A DNA stretch of 64,000 bases from Bradyrhizobium macuxiense (GTDB lineage: Bacteria > Pseudomonadota > Alphaproteobacteria > Rhizobiales > Xanthobacteraceae): contig NZ_VITY01000020.1 of assembly GCF_007993935.1 (NCBI RefSeq), positions 62,001 to 126,000 on the forward strand. The letters are read 5' to 3'. Under the pieces are notes generated by a model. The model ran no database searches. It was not told the DNA's origin and saw nothing but the letters and a program-made list of their open reading frames with translations. A program made the position numbers and the translations under genes. Positions 60,271 to 64,000 of this stretch are shown here, in pieces (the stretch's first letter is position 1; every line of letters starts with the position of its first letter).

Positions 60271-61018
60271 GGCGTCGCCCTAGATATACGTCGCGAACTT
60301 CGCGGTCCGAGCGCACCTCGTCGACGGTTCCGGTCCGCAACAAGCGCCCCTGGACGAGAACGCTGATACTCTCAGCATACTCAAAGACGAGTTCCATATC
60401 ATGCTCCACGATCAGGACCGCGATATGCTTGGGGAGCGCTCTAAGCACTCTAACAAGAACAGAGATCTCCTGGCGTGAAAGACCGGCCGCGGGCTCGTCC
60501 AGCAAGAGCACCTTCGGCTTCAGCGCGAGCGCGAGCGCGATCTCGACGAGGCGCCTCTTGCCATAAGCCAGGTGAGAGACTTTCACGGTCCCCAACTCAA
60601 CGAGTCCCAATGTTGAAAGCAGCCTTTCGATCTCGACTGCAATCAAGCTGCGATGGTCGACCGTCAATCCGAAGCTGCGGTGCAGGCCTCGGGCTGCCAA
60701 TGCAGCGAGCCTCACGTTGTCGATCACCGTGAGATCTGGGAACAACGAATTGATCTGGAACGTGCGTACCAGACCCTGGCGCACGCGCTGCTGAATAGAA
60801 TGCCGGACGATATTTGTCCCCTCCAGAGAGACGGTGCCACTCGAAGGACGCAGCACGCCCGTGATCTGATGGATCAAAGACGTCTTTCCGGCGCCGTTCG
60901 GCCCGATCAAAGCTCTCCGATGGCCTACCGGCAGATGAAAACTCACCTCTTGAGTTACACGCAGCGCTCCAAAATTCTTGCAAAGGTCAACGACCTGGAG
61001 GGCTGGAGATTGGATCAT
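60263..61018 (-). CDS. livG: Liv-type ABC ATPase (LivG)
   Basis: A 251-residue ATPase. Walker A GPNGAGKTSLIHQITG near 38, LVRTFQINSLFPDLTV near 84, signature region SHLAYGKRRLVEIALAL near 150, Walker B LLLDEPAAGLSRQE near 172, and VEHDMELVFEYAE near 205. The SHLAYGKRR variant in place of LSGGQ is characteristic of LivG. Its ATG overlaps the livM stop (ATGA). Confidence 0.92.
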   Translation of the reverse strand: MIQSPALQVVDLCKNFGALRVTQEVSFHLPVGHRRALIGPNGAGKTSLIHQITGVLRPSSGTVSLEGTNIVRHSIQQRVRQGLVRTFQINSLFPDLTVIDNVRLAALAARGLHRSFGLTVDHRSLIAVEIERLLSTLGLVELGTVKVSHLAYGKRRLVEIALALALKPKVLLLDEPAAGLSRQEISVLVRVLRALPKHIAVLIVEHDMELVFEYAESISVLVQGRLLRTGTVDEVRSDREVRDVYLGRRHV

Positions 61019-62022
61019 CCCATCCTCCTTCCCAACGCCGTCAAAACTCCCGCGAGCCCTGTCGGGGCAAACCTGACTGCCAGGATCAAGAGAACACCAA
61101 CAAACAGCAACCAGTTCTTAGGATCGACACTCGCAGCCTGATCGGAGATGACCACGAAGACAATCGCGCCGATTACGGCGCCGTACAATCTGCCTACCCC
61201 GCCGAGTATCAGCATCACCATCGCATTCCCCGAGACGACGAAGCTGAGACTATCGGTACCCACCACCCCCGAAATCTGGGCCGAAAGCGCGCCTGCCAAA
61301 CCGGCCAGAGCCGCAGAGATCACATACACAGCAACCAGGCAGCGGTGGGTTCCGATGCCCAGCAGTGCGGCGCGCGTAACGTTACCCTTGATACCGCGCA
61401 AGCTCAGCCCGAAAGGCGATTCGACGATAAATCGACAGATCGCAAGCCCAACGATTAACACGGTTGCGGAATAGAAGTAGGCGGTCTTGCCAGCCAGGTC
61501 GAACTGGAAGAGCCCAAAGATTGGAGCAATCGAGTAACCCGACAGACCGTCCGCGCCCCCCGTGATCGAAGTGGCGGTGTTCGCAATCTCCTGTATGACA
61601 GAGGCGACCGCGAGAGTGAGCATTAAGAGGCTAAGACCGCCGGTGCGAAGTATGACTTCACCCGATAGGTAGCCGACAAGCGCGCCCGCAATCGCGCCGA
61701 CCGCTAGACCAATGATCGGATCCGTTCCGACGTGCAGCGCATAGAGTCCGGCAGCGTAAGCTCCGATGCCGAAGAATGCGGCTTGGCCGAGCGTCTCAAT
61801 TCCGGCGTACCCGACAATGAGGTCAAGCGACAGTACAAAGATGGCCGTCACCAAAGCGGTGCTGGCAAGGGCAAGATAATCCTGCCCAAAGGCGTAAAAG
61901 ATCATCACCGCAGCGAGAACCGCAAACTCGACACGCCAAGCGCTTACCGTGCGCGTGATAAGGCTGTTGGCGACCGCGGACGCTGCGACGTCCAATGTCG
62001 CGCTTGGCTCTGGGCTGTTCAT
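61015..62022 (-). CDS. livM: Liv-type ABC permease (LivM)
   Basis: A 335-residue inner-membrane permease with eight to ten hydrophobic helices beginning at WRVEFAVLAAVMIFYAFG. LDLIVGYAGIETLGQAAFFGIGAYAAGL near 75 and SPFGLSLRGIKGNVTRAALLGIGTHR near 220 are the LivM hallmarks. Start MNSPEPSATL at 62022 overlaps the livH stop (ATGA); the longer open frame is an extension inside livH. Confidence 0.9.
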   Translation of the reverse strand: MNSPEPSATLDVAASAVANSLITRTVSAWRVEFAVLAAVMIFYAFGQDYLALASTALVTAIFVLSLDLIVGYAGIETLGQAAFFGIGAYAAGLYALHVGTDPIIGLAVGAIAGALVGYLSGEVILRTGGLSLLMLTLAVASVIQEIANTATSITGGADGLSGYSIAPIFGLFQFDLAGKTAYFYSATVLIVGLAICRFIVESPFGLSLRGIKGNVTRAALLGIGTHRCLVAVYVISAALAGLAGALSAQISGVVGTDSLSFVVSGNAMVMLILGGVGRLYGAVIGAIVFVVISDQAASVDPKNWLLFVGVLLILAVRFAPTGLAGVLTALGRRMG

Positions 62023-62882
62023 CTGTGTTGCCCCAGTAGGCCCCGGGGACGCATCAGGAGAATCCCTGCTGCGATCGCGTAGATAGCGGCACCTCCCATG
62101 GCTGGCAGCAAGTAGCGAGAATACGTGTCGAGTAAGCCGACCAAGATCGCCGCGAGAAGTGAACCTTCGAGACTTCCCAAGCCACCGACGGCTACGACCA
62201 ACAATACAGGAACCAGATATATCAGCGCATATGTGGGCTCCAACGGATACATCGATGTACCCAACGCACCTCCGAGAGCGGCTAGTCCGCATCCCGCAAC
62301 GAATGCCGAGCTAACGATTGCATCGACATTGCTACCGATACACTGTGCCATGCGCGGGTTGTCAATTGCAGCACGGAGGCGCGCTCCGTAGTTCGTGAAC
62401 CGAATCACGAACCAAATGGCTCCCGCTACCAAAAGGCTAAGAGCCACGAGGAACAATCGATAAATAGGGATCGCGAATGCACCCAGGAAGTAGTTCCCAC
62501 TCAAAACTTCCGGGATCGGCAGCGCCCTGATCGACGCTCCAAAAATGAGATTCACTGCGGCCACCATGACAAACGTCAGGCCGATAGTCAGCATGACCTG
62601 TTGGAGTTGGGATACTTCGCGGGCCCAGCGATAAACGGTTCGGTCCAACAGAAGCGCCAGCAACATCGTGCCCACCAGTGCGATCGGCGTGGCCTCCAGC
62701 AAGCCCAGCTTGAGATTCGTGACTGCGAAAAGCGCTATGTATCCACCGAGCATTGCGAAACCGCAATGCGCAAGGTTTGCAATCCTCATCAAGCCGAGCG
62801 TCAAGGTGAGGCCAGCGGATAGAAGAAAGAGGATGAGACCAAAGGACAGCCCATTGATCGTGAGGACCACAAACGACGCCAC
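62019..62882 (-). CDS. livH: Liv-type ABC permease (LivH)
   Basis: A 287-residue permease with about eight helices. FVVLTINGLSFGLILFLLSAGLTLTLGLMRIANLAHCGFAMLGGY is the conserved LivH opening (in one stretch over residues 3-47), and GARLRAAIDNPRMAQCIGSNVD near 180 is the coupling loop. I start it at a GTG at 62882, preceded by GGAG; a GTG at 62906 is the alternative. It is the first transporter gene, 70 bases after the VOC gene, so the VOC gene may be cotranscribed. Confidence 0.9.
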   Translation of the reverse strand: MASFVVLTINGLSFGLILFLLSAGLTLTLGLMRIANLAHCGFAMLGGYIALFAVTNLKLGLLEATPIALVGTMLLALLLDRTVYRWAREVSQLQQVMLTIGLTFVMVAAVNLIFGASIRALPIPEVLSGNYFLGAFAIPIYRLFLVALSLLVAGAIWFVIRFTNYGARLRAAIDNPRMAQCIGSNVDAIVSSAFVAGCGLAALGGALGTSMYPLEPTYALIYLVPVLLVVAVGGLGSLEGSLLAAILVGLLDTYSRYLLPAMGGAAIYAIAAGILLMRPRGLLGQHR

Positions 62883-62952
62883 GGTTGGATCTCCGCTCGG
62901 GCACACAACTTACACGCCGCTAGCGCGGCTCTGGCCGATGTAGAGCGCAGGA

Positions 62953-63582
62953 TCAGATGGCTAGGAGCTGATCTTGAGGCACACCGCTCCGATAGCGAGC
63001 AATAAACTCGTCCCGATCCAGTTCAAGTCCAGAGGGATTATTTCTGAACCGCTCCGATTGCGTGAACTTCAGAGTCTCCTCCAGGGACGCAAAATTGTTG
63101 ATGCAGAACTCCACGACGTTCTTGTCGGGATCCTTGAAATAGAAGCTCAGGCCGGGACCGTGATTGGCGGAGCGCTGAGGATGAATTCCGCCGTCTCTCA
63201 ACAGCTCAAGCCGCTTTATCAGCGTGTCGAGGTCGGCATTCTTGAATTGCATATGGTTCAGACCGGGGTCTGTTCCGGGCGCTCGGTCCAGCCAGGGCAG
63301 CTCAAACAATGCGAACGTGCCACCGTAAGGAAACGACGGATCCAGCTTCATGAAGCAGGCTCGAATGTCAGATGCTCGAACCTGCTTGTCCCCCAGATCA
63401 GGGCGCTTCGCCTTTGTCGGATCCTTCGGAGCGGTCTCGAAGTTGAACGGGCGGCCGAGCACGGCCTCGTACCAAGTCTTCATCTCATCGAAGCGCGCAG
63501 TCTGCAGAACGACCTCCGAAATCCAGGTGCCGGAAAGAGTGGAGGTTGCCTTCTTGAGTTCGTCGAGCGGCATCGTTGACAT
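62953..63582 (-). CDS. VOC-superfamily protein (glyoxalase/extradiol dioxygenase-like)
   Basis: A 209-residue single vicinal-oxygen-chelate unit: SEVVLQTARFDEMKTWYEAVLGR near 32 and PGLSFYFKDPDKNVVEFCINNF near 150, the latter with a C-terminal metal-ligand-type Glu. A histidine in GLNHMQFKNADLD near 118 could be a second ligand. The C-terminal 45 residues are an extra helical tail. It could be a small ring-cleavage dioxygenase, a lyase or an isomerase. Start at 63582 has GGGAGGAAG upstream. It lies upstream of livH on the same strand and is divergent from the monooxygenase at the right edge. Confidence 0.8.
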   Translation of the reverse strand: MSTMPLDELKKATSTLSGTWISEVVLQTARFDEMKTWYEAVLGRPFNFETAPKDPTKAKRPDLGDKQVRASDIRACFMKLDPSFPYGGTFALFELPWLDRAPGTDPGLNHMQFKNADLDTLIKRLELLRDGGIHPQRSANHGPGLSFYFKDPDKNVVEFCINNFASLEETLKFTQSERFRNNPSGLELDRDEFIARYRSGVPQDQLLAI

Positions 63583-63677
63583 CGGAGCTTCCTCCCTTGA
63601 ACGGTTATTGCGTATTGGATAATGCATGTCCTATATAGTAATCACCGCTCTCAGTCAAATCTCGCTAGGAAGGCCGC

Positions 63678-64000
63678 ATGAAACGTCCGTCACAAATCCC
63701 TGTTTTGGTCGTCGGTGGTGGACCGGTGGGGCTCGCCCTCGCTAATGAACTCGGTTACCGAAGCGTCGCCTATCATTTGATCGATGAAGGCGATGGATCA
63801 GTTGTCTTCCCAGCAGGCGAAGGCATCTTTGCAAGAACCATGGAGCACCTCCGACGGTGGGGCCTATCGGAGGATCTGCGCAACGCGAGCGACTTTCCGC
63901 CAGATCAGAAGAGGGTCATCATCTTTGCCACCAGATTCGAGGGGCAAATCCTGGCACGCTTCGACGGACTATCGAACGCCGAAGAACCTCGCCTGAATCC
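63678..64000 (+). CDS. FAD-dependent monooxygenase, partial (5' end)
   Basis: An ATG at 63678 after AGGAAGG opens a frame that runs off the right edge with 107 codons visible. PVLVVGGGPVGLALANELGYR at residues 8-28 is the FAD-binding Rossmann motif of class A flavoprotein hydroxylases, and EGIFARTMEHLRRWGLSEDLR near 52 is the conserved arginine helix (the usual PR-x-x-x-x-x-R-x-M-E). It is divergent from the VOC gene; the pair could hydroxylate and cleave one ring. Confidence 0.85.
   Translation, partial: MKRPSQIPVLVVGGGPVGLALANELGYRSVAYHLIDEGDGSVVFPAGEGIFARTMEHLRRWGLSEDLRNASDFPPDQKRVIIFATRFEGQILARFDGLSNAEEPRLN

Noticed and set aside
1..64000. CRISPR array, tRNA, rRNA or intact insertion sequence
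   Set aside because: I saw no regularly spaced repeats, no cloverleaf-like sequence and no complete transposase. Only the IS630-like fragment at 45181 was supportable.

Overview
The window looks like an accessory, catabolism-dense stretch of an alphaproteobacterial chromosome, most likely Bradyrhizobium or Rhodopseudomonas. I recognise close resemblance to Rhodopseudomonas palustris proteins in three places: a BadI-type ring hydrolase, a CYP199-type P450 with its [2Fe-2S] ferredoxin, and a palustrisredoxin-reductase-like flavoprotein. Almost everything encodes oxidation, CoA-thioester chemistry, uptake or its regulation. I saw no rRNA, tRNA, CRISPR array or intact mobile element. There is one IS630-like fragment, one frameshifted gene and one decayed acyl-CoA dehydrogenase gene.

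Layout. (1) 1-9.8 kb, minus strand: a hydroxyquinol-type route (FAD monooxygenase, hydroxyquinol 1,2-dioxygenase, maleylacetate reductase with a frameshift) with an alpha/beta hydrolase, an SDR, an HTD2-like dehydratase, a racemase-family protein, and a P450 whose N-terminus is a fused [3Fe-4S]-type ferredoxin and whose stop codon overlaps the start of a ferredoxin reductase. (2) 10.5-12.8 kb: a LysR regulator divergent from a DoxX/extradiol-dioxygenase pair. (3) 13.2-16.0 kb: CYP199-like P450, its ferredoxin and a periplasmic solute-binding protein. (4) 16.5-26 kb: an MhpA-like hydroxylase and, upstream, a tightly packed operon of eight genes (BadI-like hydrolase, acyl-CoA ligase, acyl-CoA dehydrogenase, PECR-like SDR, thioesterase, class III CoA-transferase, two MaoC hydratases). 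(5) 26.6-36 kb: a GntR/FCD regulator, the P450 ferredoxin reductase, an enoyl-CoA hydratase, an FAH-family hydrolase, glutaryl-CoA dehydrogenase, and a plus-strand set of extradiol dioxygenase, alpha/beta hydrolase and Ldh2-type dehydrogenase.

(6) 36-44 kb: an SCP-x thiolase and a flavin reductase, then an operon of LLM monooxygenase, HpcH/HpaI aldolase, D-2-hydroxyacid dehydrogenase, APH-fold kinase and an enolase paralogue with altered active-site residues, divergent from an MhpR-like IclR regulator. (7) 45-50 kb: ICL/PEP-mutase-family protein, amidohydrolase, acetoacetyl-CoA synthetase. (8) 50-53 kb: flavin reductase with a sulfonate/taurine-type ABC importer. (9) 53.7-55.9 kb: an internally duplicated outer-membrane-barrel protein with a clear terminator. 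(10) 57.5-64 kb: an IclR regulator, a complete Liv-type ABC importer, a VOC protein, and the start of another FAD monooxygenase.

The strongest unexplained signal is a palindrome with core TTTCGAAA, extending to a perfect 14-mer at 32947-32960. It recurs at least ten times between 16.0 and 33.0 kb, mostly 25-150 bases upstream of separately transcribed genes, including the GntR gene itself. I infer a dedicated GntR regulon joining ring hydroxylation, alicyclic-ring opening, glutaryl-CoA oxidation and ring cleavage. The two other items most worth a look are the ferredoxin-P450 fusion and the kinase/enolase-like operon.
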